Notes: generated by a model not told the origin, from the sequence alone. Counted from the first letter of the stretch, positions 1-8,993 are shown. The stretch is DNA of 64,000 bases from Flavobacterium crassostreae (GCF_001831475.1 NZ_CP017688.1:992001-1056000); one strand, 5' to 3'. A program made the numbers and translations.

Positions 1-57
1 GCGTTTTTGAAATTTATCAAAGGAAGAACTCATAGTTTACTTTTAATTATTGGGTAA
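1..57 (+). CDS. possible C-terminal end of an upstream gene (partial)
   Basis: Frame 1 is open from the window edge to a TAA at 55-57 and gives 18 residues ending in LLLIIG. The rest of the gene is outside the window, so no family can be assigned. It may be the tail of a real gene or a chance open frame; the stretch is too short to tell. Confidence 0.2.
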   Translation, partial: AFLKFIKGRTHSLLLIIG

Positions 58-124
58 AAATAATAAACAATTTCTTTATTTAAAGTTAATAACGCCCAAA
101 GTTTTAACTTTCGTGCAATAAATG

Positions 125-132
125 TAAATTTG
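125..132 (+). promoter_or_regulatory. putative -7 element upstream of leuS
   Basis: TAAATTTG fits the Bacteroidota -7 consensus TAnnTTTG exactly. It would give a leader of about 100 nt before the leuS ATG. I do not see a clear -33 TTG at the usual spacing, so this is a candidate only. The remainder of 58-241 holds nothing else I recognise. Confidence 0.35.
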
Positions 133-241
133 TCCTCTGGACACCCCAAAAAAATCCCAGCATTTTTTTAGGCCTTTAGACCTTTAAAAAAGCTAAATGC
201 AGCAAGACAGGGCGCCATTAAAACAAAAATAAAACAAAGGA

Positions 242-3106
242 ATGAAATACAACCCGAACCAAATAGAAGCCAAATGGCAAAAATATTGGGCAGAAAACCA
301 AACATTTGCCGCCTCAAATAATTCAGAAAAGCCCAAACATTATGTGTTAGACATGTTTCCGTATCCATCAGGAGCCGGGCTACACGTAGGGCATCCACTA
401 GGTTATATTGCTTCGGATGTATATGCCCGATACAAAAGACACCAAGGATATAACGTTTTGCACCCAATGGGTTACGATAGTTTTGGATTGCCAGCAGAGC
501 AATACGCCATCCAAACCGGGCAGCGTCCCGAAGATACCACAGCAGTAAATATTGATGGAGGCCTAGATAAAGAAGGAAACCAAATTGCAGGATACCGCAA
601 ACAATTAGATGCCATCGGTTTTTCGTTTGATTGGAGTAGAGAAGTGCGCACCTCCAATCCGGATTATTACAAACATACCCAATGGATTTTTATCCAATTA
701 TTTAATTCTTGGTACAACAAAGATACAGACCAAGCCGAAGATATTGCAACGTTGACGGCGGTATTCCAAAAAGAAGGAAACGCCCAAGTAAATGCAGTTT
801 GTGACGATGCCATTCCAGAATTTTCGGCAAAGCAATGGAACGCTTACGCAAAAGAGACGCAGGAGAAAATGCTGTTGCACTATAGAATGACCTATCTGGC
901 TGAGACCGAAGTCAACTGGTGCCCTGGATTAGGAACCGTTTTGGCCAATGACGAGATCATAAACGGCGTATCTGAGCGAGGTGGATTTGCGGTAGTACGC
1001 AAAAAAATGACCCAATGGAGCATGCGTATCTCTGCCTATGCCGAACGTTTATTGCAAGGGTTGAGCACTATTGATTGGAGCGAAAGCATTAAAGAAAGCC
1101 AACGAAATTGGATCGGAAAATCCGTTGGTGCCATGGTTTCGTTCCGAGTTAACGAACATCCAGAAAATATCAGCGTTTTTACAACGCGTCCGGACACCAT
1201 TTTTGGAGTAACCTTTATGACACTAGCGCCAGAGCATGAGTTGGTTGCAAAAATCACTACCCCAGAACAAAAAGCAGCAGTAGAGGCCTATATCCAAAAA
1301 ACATCCAAACGCTCCGAGAGAGAACGCATGGCCGATGTAAAAAACATATCCGGAGTATTCACTGGAGCCTATGCAGAACATCCATTTACTAAAGAAGCAA
1401 TTCCGGTGTGGATAGGAGATTATGTACTGGCAGGATACGGAACTGGTGCGGTAATGGCAGTGCCTTGTGGAGATGAGCGAGATTATGCTTTTGCCAATTT
1501 CTTTAAAGGACAAAACGGAATGCTAGCTATCAAAAACATTTTTGACAAAGATATTTCTGAGGCGGCTTTTGGATCCAAAGACGGATTTCAATTAGTAGAT
1601 TCGGATTTCTTAACGGGATTAGGGTATAAAGAAGGAACTAAAAAAGCTATTGAAGCCTTAGAAAAACAAAATCAAGGTTTCGGAAAAATCAATTACCGTT
1701 TGCGCGATGCTGTTTTTTCGCGTCAGCGTTATTGGGGAGAGCCTTTTCCGGTATATTATATAAATGGCTTGCCGCAAATGATCGATCCGCAACATTTGCC
1801 AATCATTTTACCCGAAGTAGAAAAATATCTACCCACCGAAGATGGTTTGCCTCCTTTAGGAAATGCAGCAGTTTGGGCTTGGGACACAACAGCAAATAAG
1901 GTAGTAAATACCGATTTAGTGGATAACAAAACAATATTTCCATTGGAGTTGAACACCATGCCTGGTTGGGCAGGTTCTTCTTGGTACTGGATGCGTTATA
2001 TGGATGCAAATAACCAAGGAGAGTTTGCTTCGGCAGAAGCCTTAAAATATTGGGAATCTGTAGATTTATATATTGGTGGTAGCGAGCATGCAACGGGACA
2101 TTTGTTGTATTCTCGTTTTTGGAATAAATTTTTAAAAGACAAAGGTTTTGCGCCAACCGAAGAACCTTTCAAAAAACTGATCAATCAGGGAATGATTTTG
2201 GGAACAAGTGCGTTTGTGTATAGGTTAGAAGGAACCAATACATTTGTTTCTAAAAATAAAATTGAAGCACAAACGGTACAACCGATCCATGCGGATGTTT
2301 CCTTTGTCAATGCATCGGACGAATTGGATATTCAAAAATTCAAAGCATGGCGACAAGATTATAAAGATGCGGAATTTATAGTAGAGGATAACGGTAAATA
2401 CATTGTAGGCCGCGAGGTAGAAAAAATGTCCAAATCCAAGTACAATGTGGTCACTCCAGATGACATTTGTGCAGAATACGGCGCAGATACCTTACGTTTG
2501 TACGAGATGTTTTTAGGCCCATTAGAGCAAGCCAAGCCTTGGAACACCGCTGGTATATCGGGGGTGTTTGGTTTTCTGAAAAAATTATGGCGTTTATATG
2601 TAGACGAAAACAATGGTTGCATTGTAAACCAAGATCCAGCGAGCAAAGACAATTTAAAAACCTTACACAAAACCATCAAAAAAGTAGCGGACGATATTGA
2701 GAATTTTTCTTTCAATACCTCGGTTTCTCAATTTATGATTTGCGTGAATGAATTGTCTACGCAAAATTGTCATTCTCGTGCGATTCTAGAACCGTTGGCT
2801 ATTGTGATTTCGCCTTATGCGCCACATATTGCCGAGGAGTTATGGTCGTTATTAGGTCATGAAGGGTCTATTGCAATGGTTTCTTTTCCAGTGTTCGAAC
2901 CCAAACATTTGGTGGAATCCGAAAAAGAATATCCAGTATCTTTCAACGGAAAAATGCGTTTTACCATTACGTTGCCTTTGGATTTAACCAAAGACCAAAT
3001 TGAAGCAATTGTTATGAAAGACGAAAGAACAATAAAACAATTAGAGGGCAGAACGCCAAATAAGGTGATTATTGTTCCAGGAAAAATAATCAATTTGGTG
3101 GGTTAA
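242..3106 (+). CDS. leuS: leucyl-tRNA synthetase
   Basis: Class I aminoacyl-tRNA synthetase that charges tRNA-Leu with leucine in the cytoplasm. The 954-residue protein has the HIGH signature as HVGH (residues 48-51, after MFPYPSGAGL) and the KMSKS loop at 728-732. A CP1 editing domain in the middle contains TTRPDTIFGVTF, the threonine-rich motif that hydrolyses mischarged tRNA. The C-terminal anticodon-binding region is complete. The length is slightly above the usual 860-880 because of insertions between the catalytic core and KMSKS, for example around residues 660-720, as is common in flavobacterial LeuS. The ATG start has no competing upstream start. A strong hairpin terminator follows, so the gene appears to be monocistronic. 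Confidence 0.98.
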   Translation: MKYNPNQIEAKWQKYWAENQTFAASNNSEKPKHYVLDMFPYPSGAGLHVGHPLGYIASDVYARYKRHQGYNVLHPMGYDSFGLPAEQYAIQTGQRPEDTTAVNIDGGLDKEGNQIAGYRKQLDAIGFSFDWSREVRTSNPDYYKHTQWIFIQLFNSWYNKDTDQAEDIATLTAVFQKEGNAQVNAVCDDAIPEFSAKQWNAYAKETQEKMLLHYRMTYLAETEVNWCPGLGTVLANDEIINGVSERGGFAVVRKKMTQWSMRISAYAERLLQGLSTIDWSESIKESQRNWIGKSVGAMVSFRVNEHPENISVFTTRPDTIFGVTFMTLAPEHELVAKITTPEQKAAVEAYIQKTSKRSERERMADVKNISGVFTGAYAEHPFTKEAIPVWIGDYVLAGYGTGAVMAVPCGDERDYAFANFFKGQNGMLAIKNIFDKDISEAAFGSKDGFQLVDSDFLTGLGYKEGTKKAIEALEKQNQGFGKINYRLRDAVFSRQRYWGEPFPVYYINGLPQMIDPQHLPIILPEVEKYLPTEDGLPPLGNAAVWAWDTTANKVVNTDLVDNKTIFPLELNTMPGWAGSSWYWMRYMDANNQGEFASAEALKYWESVDLYIGGSEHATGHLLYSRFWNKFLKDKGFAPTEEPFKKLINQGMILGTSAFVYRLEGTNTFVSKNKIEAQTVQPIHADVSFVNASDELDIQKFKAWRQDYKDAEFIVEDNGKYIVGREVEKMSKSKYNVVTPDDICAEYGADTLRLYEMFLGPLEQAKPWNTAGISGVFGFLKKLWRLYVDENNGCIVNQDPASKDNLKTLHKTIKKVADDIENFSFNTSVSQFMICVNELSTQNCHSRAILEPLAIVISPYAPHIAEELWSLLGHEGSIAMVSFPVFEPKHLVESEKEYPVSFNGKMRFTITLPLDLTKDQIEAIVMKDERTIKQLEGRTPNKVIIVPGKIINLVG

Positions 3107-3128
3107 AAACCACCGATTGTAATTGCAC

Positions 3129-3169
3129 AAAAAATCCAAATTCGGCAACGGCTAGAATTTGGATTTTTT
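3129..3169 (+). terminator. rho-independent terminator after leuS
   Basis: Perfect 15-bp inverted repeat (arms AAAAAATCCAAATTC and its complement) around an 11-nt loop, with the 3' arm ending in a T run. It lies 22 nt after the leuS stop codon. Confidence 0.85.
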
Positions 3170-3269
3170 AGTTGCGTCTATTTAACGGATGTCAAATTGG
3201 CATTTTTGAAATTTGGTTCAGAATTTGCTATTGGATTAGTAACTTTATAAAAAACTAAAAAACAGCACT

Positions 3270-3950
3270 ATGGGAATGGGATATTTAATTTTGGCTGGAG
3301 CAATTATGCTTTGCAGCTGGTTGGTAAGTTCAAGACTAAAGAGCAAATTTGAACAGTATTCTAAATTACACTTACAAAACGGCATGTCTGGGGCAGAGAT
3401 TGCCCAAAAAATGCTTGCCGATAACGGCATACATAATGTGCAAGTAATTTCGACTCCGGGGCAATTAACAGACCATTACAATCCGGTAAATAAAACCGTA
3501 AATTTGAGTGAGGCTGTTTATAACCAACGTAATGCAGCAGCAGCAGCGGTGGCGGCTCATGAGTGTGGTCACGCAGTACAACACGCTGTGGGCTATCAGT
3601 GGCTTAGCATGCGATCTAAGCTGGTGCCTTTTGTAAATGTGGCCTCAAGTTATATGCAGTGGGTTTTGTTGGCAGGGATTGTCTTAATTCAGACTTTTCC
3701 GGTTTTATTGTTGGGTGGGATTGTGCTTTTTGCAGTAACAACAGTATTTTCGATAGTTACCCTTCCGGTGGAGTATGATGCTAGTAATCGTGCTTTGGCT
3801 TGGTTAGAAAACAACAGAATGCTTACGCAAAAAGAGCAAGCAGGAGCTAAAGATGCCTTAAAGTGGGCTGCAAGAACGTATGTAGTGGCTGCTTTGGGTT
3901 CTATTGGGACGCTATTGTATTATGTTTCGATTTATTTAAACAGAAGGTAA
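3270..3950 (+). CDS. zinc metallopeptidase, YugP/Peptidase_Zn family (membrane)
   Basis: A 226-residue protein of the neutral zinc metallopeptidase (YugP-like, DUF2268-type fold) family found widely in Bacteroidota and Firmicutes. The active-site motif HECGH sits at about residue 99 in VAAHECGHAVQHA, where the two His are zinc ligands and Glu is the catalytic base. One N-terminal hydrophobic segment (residues 3-18) and two or three further hydrophobic segments after the motif (about 120-165 and 205-222) indicate an inner-membrane protein. Family members are generally uncharacterised and the substrate is unknown. The gene stands alone between two terminators. Confidence 0.88.
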   Translation: MGMGYLILAGAIMLCSWLVSSRLKSKFEQYSKLHLQNGMSGAEIAQKMLADNGIHNVQVISTPGQLTDHYNPVNKTVNLSEAVYNQRNAAAAAVAAHECGHAVQHAVGYQWLSMRSKLVPFVNVASSYMQWVLLAGIVLIQTFPVLLLGGIVLFAVTTVFSIVTLPVEYDASNRALAWLENNRMLTQKEQAGAKDALKWAARTYVVAALGSIGTLLYYVSIYLNRR

Positions 3951-3974
3951 TTTATAGTCTACATATACTACTAC

Positions 3975-4025
3975 AAAACGTTGGTCCGGAATAAATTTAT
4001 ACTATTCTAGACCAACGTTTTTTTT
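3975..4025. terminator. bidirectional terminator between convergent genes
   Basis: A 12-bp perfect inverted repeat (AAAACGTTGGTC and its complement) with a 23-nt loop, and T-rich or A-rich flanks on both sides. It lies between the plus-strand peptidase and the minus-strand quinone reductase and could serve both. Confidence 0.75.
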
Positions 4026-4070
4026 AATGTACCCAGTTGTTGTTTGCTTTAGCTAAGCGGGCTTTTGGGT

Positions 4071-4661
4071 TTAAATTTTTGCAAATTTAGTTTCTAAATT
4101 TTGAAGCCATTTTTCTCTAGTATTCTGGCTTACAGATTTTACTTTGTTAAAACTAATCCATTTTCTGTTTTTGTAGCCTAATTTCCAAAAAGTACCTCTC
4201 ATTAATGCTTTTTGGATGGCGTTGCCAAACACAAGTCTATAGATAAAACCAGGGGTGTTCATGGTAGTGATTACGGTAACTGCTTTTATGTTGGTTAATA
4301 AGGGTTTCATTAGCGTGTTGCTTTGGTTTGTATAGTCATAAGCCAAGCCCGGAAATATCACTCGGTCTATAAATCCTTTCATTAAGGCAGGCATTAACTC
4401 CCACCATATTGGAAAAATAAAGATAAGTTGGTCTGCTTTTTTTAGACGATCCTGATAGGATAGTACTTGTGGATCAACGGGTTTTTTGTCTCTAAATGCC
4501 TTTAAATCTTGGGCACTCATAACGGGATTAAATTTTTCTTTATCCAGGTGTATCAAATCAATAGAATGACCGCCTTTTATTAATCCCTTTTGTACAGACT
4601 CTAAAATTGCATTACAAAAACTGCCGTCATAAGGATGGTTAAATAGAATTACTATATTCAT
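4071..4661 (-). CDS. flavodoxin-fold NAD(P)H:quinone oxidoreductase
   Basis: A 196-residue member of the NAD(P)H dehydrogenase (quinone) family (NQO1/MdaB/KefF type), an FMN- or FAD-binding flavodoxin fold that reduces quinones by two electrons. The N-terminus, IVILFNHPYDGSFCNAIL, is the nucleotide-binding loop. The central FIFPIWWELMPALMKGFIDR with downstream PGLAYDY is the family signature around the flavin ring. It is the last gene of a tight minus-strand operon: 22 nt separate it from the FAD monooxygenase and the type III polyketide synthase lies just beyond. In that setting it most plausibly keeps a polyketide-derived quinone in the hydroquinone form, although general detoxification is also possible. 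Confidence 0.85.
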   Translation of the reverse strand: MNIVILFNHPYDGSFCNAILESVQKGLIKGGHSIDLIHLDKEKFNPVMSAQDLKAFRDKKPVDPQVLSYQDRLKKADQLIFIFPIWWELMPALMKGFIDRVIFPGLAYDYTNQSNTLMKPLLTNIKAVTVITTMNTPGFIYRLVFGNAIQKALMRGTFWKLGYKNRKWISFNKVKSVSQNTREKWLQNLETKFAKI

Positions 4662-4683
4662 TGTAGTTTGGGTTAATAGGATT

Positions 4684-6237
4684 TTAGTTGGAGGATATTT
4701 TAGTCACATATTGGTTGGTAAGAGCGCTTATGGTTGGGTAGTTTTTTGCTTTGCCCAGATTAAAAATAAATTTATCGGGTCTAATAATTACAAAATCTAC
4801 CTTATTGTCTTGCATCCATTTTTCGAAATAAGAAGACTTAATTTGGTTGGTCTCCGTAGGAGTGTGGCTTACAATTGCAACGTGTTTTATCCAAGGAGTA
4901 ACTTGGCTTGGCTTTATCTCCGAATTGGACAGATAAAGAACAACCCAGTTAAAACCACAAATTGCATCAAAATAACCAACGCCATCAGAATGTTTTATTT
5001 TGGGCTGCGGGAGTCTTTTGCCAACCAGAGCATGTTTTTTAGAGTAAAAATTATTGACCTCTAATCCGTACAAATGTTTCTCAATTAAACGATCTATGGG
5101 TTGGTTGGGTAATACATGAAACAATTTTAGAATGCCATTCCGAAGCGGAGATAATATTGGGTTAGAGTATTGTATAAAGCCTCCCAGTATTGCGGCCATT
5201 TTTATGATTTTTTTTACCTGTGGTGCTCTTTCTGAATAATAGGTGTCAAGTAATTCTGAGGTGGCATCCTGATAATTGTTACAGGCTTTATGTATTTTCC
5301 ATGCTAAATTTTTGGCGTCTTTGATCCCAGAGCACATGCCTTGCCCTAAAAACGGCGGCATTTGGTGTGCTGCATCTCCGGCTAAGAATACTCTTTCTGA
5401 GCGCCATTGATTTGCGATCAAGGTATGAAATACATACTTTTTTTTGCGAATTATTTCAAAATCATCCAGTGGATAGGTTGCCGCTAATTTAGATATCATT
5501 TTCTTTGAAACAACTTCTTCCGATAGTAGACTGTCTTTTTTAGAAACCATAAATTCCCATCTAAAGTGATCTCTTACCCCATTTACGTAAGTCATGGGTT
5601 GTATCGGGTCACAATATTGTTTGTGATCTTCAGAAAAGACCGTATTGCCTTTGTATTTGGTGTCAATAACGAGCCACTCTTTTTTAAAGCCAAAATCAGT
5701 AACGCTGAGGTTCATCTTTTTTCTAACAAGGCTTTTGCCTCCATCACAAGCAATTAAAAATTTTGCCCTAACCCGAGTTTCTATATTGTGTTGGTCTTGT
5801 ATTTGGATGCAAACCTCTTCTTTGTTTTGTTGGATTTCTGTCCAAGAAGTGTTTTTTAAAAAAGTAACGTTTGGATATTGCAAAAAACCATTTCTTAAAT
5901 GCTTTTCAATTTCGGGTTGTAGGATCCAATTGCAATCCGAAACATCTTCCGAAATACTCGAGTTTGGCTGAAATTGAAAAAGAATTTTATCTTTTTTGGA
6001 TACTAAAGAATAATTTTTGAAAGGTTTTATGGCATCTACTTTCATTTTGTCATACAGCCCTAGTTCCTGAAAAATGCGTATTACATCCTCGTCTATGTGT
6101 ACTGCTCTAGGGTAGTCTATAATATCCGATTCTTTATCCAAAAGCAGAACCCTTAGACCCAACAGGCCAAAATAATTAGCAAATGTGGCCCCAGTAGGGC
6201 CACATCCAACTATAACTACATCAAATGTGTTGTTCAT
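4684..6237 (-). CDS. FAD-dependent aromatic monooxygenase (MhpA/PheA-like)
   Basis: A 517-residue group A flavoprotein hydroxylase that adds one oxygen to a phenolic ring using NAD(P)H. The N-terminal Rossmann motif VIVGCGPTGATFANYFGLLG binds the ADP part of FAD. The DG motif lies in ACDGGKSLVRKKM (about residue 165), and the GD motif FLAGDAAHQMPP at about 285 closes the FAD site. The C-terminal 120 residues resemble the thioredoxin-like tail of 3-(3-hydroxyphenyl)propionate and phenol hydroxylases. It is translationally close to the upstream polyketide synthase (4 nt apart). A hydroxylase next to a type III PKS occurs in the Streptomyces srs phenolic-lipid operon, so I infer oxidation of an alkylresorcinol-like product. 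Confidence 0.9.
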   Translation of the reverse strand: MNNTFDVVIVGCGPTGATFANYFGLLGLRVLLLDKESDIIDYPRAVHIDEDVIRIFQELGLYDKMKVDAIKPFKNYSLVSKKDKILFQFQPNSSISEDVSDCNWILQPEIEKHLRNGFLQYPNVTFLKNTSWTEIQQNKEEVCIQIQDQHNIETRVRAKFLIACDGGKSLVRKKMNLSVTDFGFKKEWLVIDTKYKGNTVFSEDHKQYCDPIQPMTYVNGVRDHFRWEFMVSKKDSLLSEEVVSKKMISKLAATYPLDDFEIIRKKKYVFHTLIANQWRSERVFLAGDAAHQMPPFLGQGMCSGIKDAKNLAWKIHKACNNYQDATSELLDTYYSERAPQVKKIIKMAAILGGFIQYSNPILSPLRNGILKLFHVLPNQPIDRLIEKHLYGLEVNNFYSKKHALVGKRLPQPKIKHSDGVGYFDAICGFNWVVLYLSNSEIKPSQVTPWIKHVAIVSHTPTETNQIKSSYFEKWMQDNKVDFVIIRPDKFIFNLGKAKNYPTISALTNQYVTKISSN

Positions 6238-6241
6238 TTTG

Positions 6242-7468
6242 TTATAATTTTTCTAGTAATAATGCTGTAGCGGTTAATCCAGGTCCAAAAGCCAAGGCAA
6301 CAATTTTGGTGCCAGATTCTATTTTAGAATCATTCACTATTTCATTAAAAATATGCGGTATAGTAGCCGAAGACATGTTTCCTTGTCTACGCAAAACCTC
6401 ATAAGACCAACAGGCCTGCTCTTTGAATACGTTAATTTCATCTACTATGTAGTCTATGATTTTTGGTCCACCAGGATGGATCGCAAAGTGCATTTTGTAT
6501 TTGTGCTCCTCTAAGTCAATATTTGCTTTAGAGCAAAGGGTTTCAATAAAGGATTTGATGTTATTTCTAATAAATACAGGAACTCTTTTGGATAAGGTCA
6601 TCAAGAAGTTGTATTCTCCAATATCCCACGACATATCTTCTAAGGAATCTGGAATTATCATTTCATGAGAGGCCAATATGCGCAACCCTTTTTTGTCTTC
6701 TATAGTGGTGTCTTCCATAAAAGCATTTTCATCATACAAGGAGTATCCAATAAACCCATCCCCGAAAAGAGAGCAAATCATGGTGTTGGCAGCAGAAAAT
6801 TCGGTGAGGTTTAAATGTGCGGATAGCAGTTCCGTATGCACAATATCTACCCTTTCTTTGGTGTCACTCAAGCACATCAGGCTATTTGCAGTACGTATAG
6901 CCGGAAAAGCGCCATAACAGCCCATTTGGTAGGAGTGCGTAACTTGCGTAGTGCCCCAATCTCTTTTGATAACGGCTTCTTGGGCTACACTAGGAGAGGC
7001 GTATCCGGAGCAAGTAACATGAACTAAGTTTTCTGGAGCGGTTGGGTTGTTGGCATAGAAAGTATCAAATACTACTTTCATTTTTTGCTTAAACCATTCC
7101 ATGCGGTAATTGATTTTTGGTCCAAAAACATCTTCTGATTTGGCCGTCAGTGTTTGTGGGAGTTTAAAATCAGAAATAGCGGTATTGTGAAGGTTGTTTT
7201 CAATAAAATCGTATACTTCTTCAAAAATTAAAAGTTGTCTTTTGTTAATGTGTTCTGAAGAAACAGAATATTTGTCTACATTGGCCGAGATTAGATCGTA
7301 AGGATTAGAATTCGTTCCAGAATCCGTATCGGCTCCAGTGGGAACAAGTTTTGAAATATCTTGAAAATGATGGTAAAGAAATTTGGTGTAAAGATTTAAT
7401 TTGTTTTGATCAATTAATTTTCCAACTAATATGGGTTGAAAATTCGAAAGGATTACACTTGTTTTCAT
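6242..7468 (-). CDS. type III polyketide synthase (chalcone synthase-like)
   Basis: A 408-residue thiolase-fold homodimeric synthase that extends an acyl-CoA starter with malonyl-CoA. All three members of the Cys-His-Asn triad are visible: Cys in YQMGCYGAFPAIRTA, His in FAIHPGGPKIIDYI (the plant CHS motif HPGGPAIL is nearly the same), and Asn in GNMSSATIPHI (CHS: GNMSSA). The CSGYASPS segment is also typical of bacterial type III PKS. Length is normal for the family. It heads a three-gene minus-strand operon with a FAD hydroxylase and a quinone reductase. I infer that the operon makes an alkylpyrone, alkylresorcinol or derived quinone. The starter unit cannot be predicted from sequence alone. 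Confidence 0.92.
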   Translation of the reverse strand: MKTSVILSNFQPILVGKLIDQNKLNLYTKFLYHHFQDISKLVPTGADTDSGTNSNPYDLISANVDKYSVSSEHINKRQLLIFEEVYDFIENNLHNTAISDFKLPQTLTAKSEDVFGPKINYRMEWFKQKMKVVFDTFYANNPTAPENLVHVTCSGYASPSVAQEAVIKRDWGTTQVTHSYQMGCYGAFPAIRTANSLMCLSDTKERVDIVHTELLSAHLNLTEFSAANTMICSLFGDGFIGYSLYDENAFMEDTTIEDKKGLRILASHEMIIPDSLEDMSWDIGEYNFLMTLSKRVPVFIRNNIKSFIETLCSKANIDLEEHKYKMHFAIHPGGPKIIDYIVDEINVFKEQACWSYEVLRRQGNMSSATIPHIFNEIVNDSKIESGTKIVALAFGPGLTATALLLEKL

Positions 7469-7583
7469 TGTAGCTTTGTTTTTTAAATTCCTTACAAATT
7501 TTACTCAAAAAAAGCTATTAGAAATTAACATAAGTTAATTAAATATCTATATATCAAATATTTACAATTTAATCATGCTTAGT

Positions 7584-8141
7584 TTACTTTAATCGGGCTC
7601 GTATTCTGCTTAATGAAACCGTAGTAATGCCGAGATACGTGGCTATATACTGCAAAGGGACACGTTGTATGATGTGGGGTTTGTCTTTTAACAGCTTGCG
7701 GTAGCGCTCTTCTGGGTTGTCTTGTATATAGGATAAAAAATGATTGAAGTAATTGAACATCCGTTGGGTGACAAATTCAAAGGACATTTCTTTGTATTGT
7801 GGATTTTCTTTTAGTACTATTTTCCAGTTGCTTTTTTTAATTACGATTAAGTCACAATCTTCAATAGTTTCTAGATAAAAAACGCTTGGTTTGTTTTTTA
7901 AAAAGCTTTCAATAGAGCAAACTAAGTCGTTTTCAAAAAAAAACTGGATCGTTATTTCGGCGCCATTATTATAGGTCCAAAGCCGTACGCATCCTTTGTT
8001 TATAAAGTAGAGTTTTTTGGACACATCTCCTTCCTTCAAAATAATTTTTCGGGCTCCTATTTTTTTTGGATACCAAAAATCCGGATACTTATTAAAAAGG
8101 ATTTCTTGCTCCGGAAATGCCTTGTTAAAATTAGTCTTCAT
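7584..8141 (-). CDS. Crp/Fnr-family transcriptional regulator
   Basis: A 185-residue protein with an N-terminal cyclic-nucleotide-binding-like jelly roll (residues 25-120; the segment KKLYFINKGCVRLW is typical) and a short C-terminal helix-turn-helix (VPLQYIATYLGITTVSLSRIRARL). It lacks the Arg/Ser phosphate cassette of true cAMP receptors, as is usual for this very common Bacteroidota subfamily, so the ligand is unknown. It lies 115 nt upstream of the polyketide synthase operon on the same strand and may regulate that operon or itself. The gap is long enough for a separate promoter, so co-transcription is uncertain. Confidence 0.88.
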   Translation of the reverse strand: MKTNFNKAFPEQEILFNKYPDFWYPKKIGARKIILKEGDVSKKLYFINKGCVRLWTYNNGAEITIQFFFENDLVCSIESFLKNKPSVFYLETIEDCDLIVIKKSNWKIVLKENPQYKEMSFEFVTQRMFNYFNHFLSYIQDNPEERYRKLLKDKPHIIQRVPLQYIATYLGITTVSLSRIRARLK

Positions 8142-8426
8142 TTTTTTAAATTTAGGTTTAAAAAAGGTTTTTGTTTTTAAGGTTAAATGTAGTTTATTTT
8201 AAGGTTAAATTACTTATTTTGTATGGCTTTTTAATTCTTTTGTAGAATTCTAAAATAGTCAAAAAATAGAATCTTTGGTAGTGGTGGTATAAAGTATTGA
8301 AGCAATTATTTTAGGGCATCTGCAGCGCAACGCGCATGCTGTTAGTGTTATAGATAGGTTGTTCGTAGGGGTTTAAACGGTAAATTAAGGAACAAAGGAT
8401 AGCTAAGTTGGTACAAAAAACGATTT

Positions 8427-8897
8427 TTATAACTGAATTTGTCTGTTAATTTGTTGGTCCAAAGAAATAAAAGTTTCAGTCCTAGAAACCCCTTCAATGG
8501 CTTGTATTTTGGTGTTCAATAGGTGCATTAAATGCTCGTTATCTTTGCATATTATTTTGATTAAAATAGACCAGTTTCCGGTGGTGTAATGGCATTCCAG
8601 CACTTCGGGTATTTTTTTTAATTCTTTTACTGTTTCTGGATTTCTAGCTGCTTTGTCTAAGTAGATACCTACAAATGCCATGGTGTTGTAGCCCAAAACT
8701 TTGTTGTCAACAATAAATTTAGAACCAGACAACACTCCAGATTGTTCTAGTTTGCGTAGGCGTTGGTGTATAGCTGCCCCCGAAATGCCTATTTTGTTGG
8801 CAATTTGTAAAATGGGTTTTCGGGCATCTTGCATGAGGTCACGCAAAATTTCTTTGTCAATACCGTCTATCTCGACTACCAGCGAATTAATTTTCAT
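8427..8897 (-). CDS. Lrp/AsnC-family transcriptional regulator
   Basis: A 156-residue feast/famine regulator. The N-terminal AsnC winged helix (DGIDKEILRDLMQDARKP, then ISGAAIHQRLRKLEQSGVL as recognition region) is followed by the RAM effector-binding domain at about residues 72-150 with the typical GxYxxGxxD-like segment ECHYTTGNWSILIKI. Proteins of this group form octamers and bind amino acids. The target genes are unknown. A 22-bp palindrome lies just upstream of the start codon, downstream of the likely -7 element, which suggests autoregulation. The gene is separated from its neighbours on both sides. Confidence 0.92.
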   Translation of the reverse strand: MKINSLVVEIDGIDKEILRDLMQDARKPILQIANKIGISGAAIHQRLRKLEQSGVLSGSKFIVDNKVLGYNTMAFVGIYLDKAARNPETVKELKKIPEVLECHYTTGNWSILIKIICKDNEHLMHLLNTKIQAIEGVSRTETFISLDQQINRQIQL

Positions 8898-8911
8898 GAG
8901 TTGTATTTTGA

Positions 8912-8933
8912 AACTAAAACCTGTATTTTAGTT
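8912..8933. promoter_or_regulatory. palindrome upstream of lrp-like gene, putative operator
   Basis: AACTAAAA and its exact complement TTTTAGTT flank a 6-nt centre. The site lies between the likely -7 element (8953-8946, minus) and the start codon at 8897. A further half-site AACTAAAATA occurs at 8969. The position fits repression by the gene's own product, which is inference. Confidence 0.4.
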
Positions 8934-8945
8934 AAAATTAAAAAC

Positions 8946-8953
8946 CAAAATTA
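8946..8953 (-). promoter_or_regulatory. putative -7 element of lrp-like gene
   Basis: On the minus strand this reads TAATTTTG, an exact TAnnTTTG match, 48 nt before the start codon. Confidence 0.4.
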
Positions 8954-8993
8954 CGCAAAAAAATAACAAACTAAAATATGGATTACGTAAAAA

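Noticed and set aside
1803..2715. Several minus-strand frames of 60-118 codons inside leuS
   Set aside because: They are antisense to conserved LeuS sequence, overlap each other and lack promoter elements.
4711..5064. Plus-strand open frame of 117 codons opposite the FAD monooxygenase
   Set aside because: It is fully inside a gene with clear family motifs on the other strand, and its own translation has no recognisable features.
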